Assembly: GCA_025201705.1 (NCBI GenBank)
Contig: MU617194.1
Span: forward strand, 1 to 19,594
From: Dissophora ornata
Lineage: Eukaryota > Mortierellomycota > Mortierellomycetes > Mortierellales > Mortierellaceae
Direction of reading: 5' to 3'
Length of the DNA stretch: 19,594 bases
The position numbers and the translations under genes are program-made. This document shows positions 19,063 to 19,594 of this stretch, in pieces. A model generated the notes under the pieces. It worked only from the letters and a program-made list of their open reading frames with translations. It was not told the origin of the DNA and did not search any database. Each line of letters opens with the position of its first letter. Positions within the stretch are counted from its first letter, which is position 1.

Positions 19063-19128
19063 ATGTCCACTCAAATGGGGGCAATACACCAGGTGTAAAA
19101 ATAAAAATAAAAATAATGTCCACTCAAA
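19063..19128 (+). mobile_element. Tiny A-tailed insertion with 13-bp target-site-like duplication
   Basis: ATGTCCACTCAAA occurs at 19063-19075 and again at 19116-19128. The 40 bp between them begin TGGGGGCAATACACC and end in an (AAAAAT)3-like tail. Direct repeats flanking a short body with an A-rich 3' tail are the signature of target-primed reverse transcription, as in severely truncated LINE or SINE copies. The body is too short to name a family, and chance duplication cannot be excluded. Confidence 0.4.
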
Positions 19129-19481
19129 ACAAAACAGCGCAAACCGTATGCCTGCACCCGATCTCTGCACCTTTCACCTCACGTAGCCATGCGAAGTTTT
19201 GAATTATCTGCGGTTGAGACAGCCCTCTGCAAAGGGATCCATCAAACACTGTTCGGATGTGATGATCGTATGCCATCTGCCAACATGCCGTACTTGCTGC
19301 CACAAGATTGAAAGAGGAGATGCGCGTTTTATCCTTTATGGAAGATAGGCATCAAATCGTAGCAGCACAATGTTCCACCACTTCAAGGAGGCATGTATCA
19401 ACGGAGCTACAATTACTCCAGGCGAAAAAGAACTAGTTGGGAGTGAAGGAGTGAAAAATGGGATGGATAATCCAGTCTGTC

Positions 19482-19491
19482 TTTATTTATT
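19482..19491 (-). terminator. Polyadenylation signal AATAAATAAA
   Basis: Overlapping AATAAA hexamers on the minus strand, about 10 nt after the stop codon of the partial gene at the right edge. Confidence 0.55.
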
Positions 19492-19500
19492 AATATATCC

Positions 19501-19594
19501 TCAGGGACGGTGCGGTAAGTAGTTCTGCTTCTTGAAATCGGCATGGACATGACTTGGGACGACGAAAATAAGCCGAGTTTCTTCCGGGGGGGGG
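19501..19594 (-). CDS. C-terminal end of an unidentified protein, partial
   Basis: The minus strand is open from the right edge to a TGA at 19503-19501, about 30 codons, followed at once by a polyadenylation signal. The reading includes RLIFVVPSHVHADFKKQNYL. This LxFVVP-x-FKKQ-Y pattern recalls the C-terminal ends of Crinkler-like (CRN) proteins that are abundant in Mortierellomycota and Glomeromycotina genomes, but that is recollection of a pattern, not a search result. The poly-G run at the window end corresponds to Pro codons here and could be an assembly artefact. The protein could equally be something unrelated. Confidence 0.35.
   Translation of the reverse strand, partial: PPPEETRLIFVVPSHVHADFKKQNYLPHRP

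Larger units (their letters stand above)
18500..19500. other. Intergenic region without recognisable gene
   Basis: About 1 kb of mixed composition. A second AATAAA occurs at 18817-18822. The short plus-strand frame at 18874-19098 has no recognisable domain. Near 19041-19140 there is the A-tailed insertion and an adjoining inverted repeat. On the minus strand, AATAAATAAA at 19491-19482 is probably the polyadenylation signal of the gene at the right edge. Confidence 0.55.

Overview
The window looks like nuclear DNA of an early-diverging fungus, most likely Mucoromycota/Mortierellomycota. The evidence is fungal-type RHO1, PMA1-type proton pump, CSN6 and NUP58 genes, many short introns (about 85-240 nt) with GTAAGT/GTATGT-like donors, dense CT/CA microsatellites in promoters, and AATAAA signals just after stop codons. 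The phylum is inferred; no marker in the window fixes the species. The sequence starts in poly-A and ends in poly-G, so it may be a whole small contig or a stretch bounded by assembly breaks.

Layout: (1) 49-282, minus: 5' end of a mitochondrial carrier (SLC25) gene running off the left edge. (2) 283-998: divergent promoter with mirror-image purine/pyrimidine repeats. (3) 999-2888, plus: Ser-rich single-pass membrane protein with a PPxY motif, not recognised as a named family. (4) 2889-4243: non-coding, probably the promoter and leader of the next gene. (5) 4244-7594, plus: plasma-membrane H+-ATPase (P3A), two exons around a 621-nt intron holding a long CT microsatellite. (6) 7943-9802, minus: COP9 signalosome subunit 6, eight exons. 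(7) 9979-11078, minus: Rho1 GTPase, five exons, 176 bp upstream of CSN6 on the same strand. (8) 11824-13824, plus: nucleoporin Nup58/Nup49, eight exons. (9) 13825-15392: long promoter and leader with a cluster of TGCAGTAC elements and hairpins, a TATA box, and two likely 5'UTR introns. (10) 15393-18473, plus: MgtA-type magnesium-transporting P-type ATPase (P3B) with an uninterrupted coding region. (11) 18474-19594: mostly non-coding, with a tiny A-tailed insertion flanked by a 13-bp direct repeat, then the last 30 codons of a minus-strand gene cut by the right edge.

The four spliced genes were joined by hand. In every case the exon phases agree and the joined protein keeps family landmarks across each junction (317 aa CSN6, 196 aa Rho1, 419 aa Nup58, 909 aa PMA). 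The genes do not form one pathway. The most notable feature is a P3A proton pump and a bacterial-type P3B Mg2+ pump on the same strand in one neighbourhood, separated by signalling and housekeeping genes. The Mg2+ pump is intron-free in its coding region next to intron-rich genes and carries insertions in its cytosolic domains. I saw no CRISPR array, tRNA, rRNA or complete transposon.
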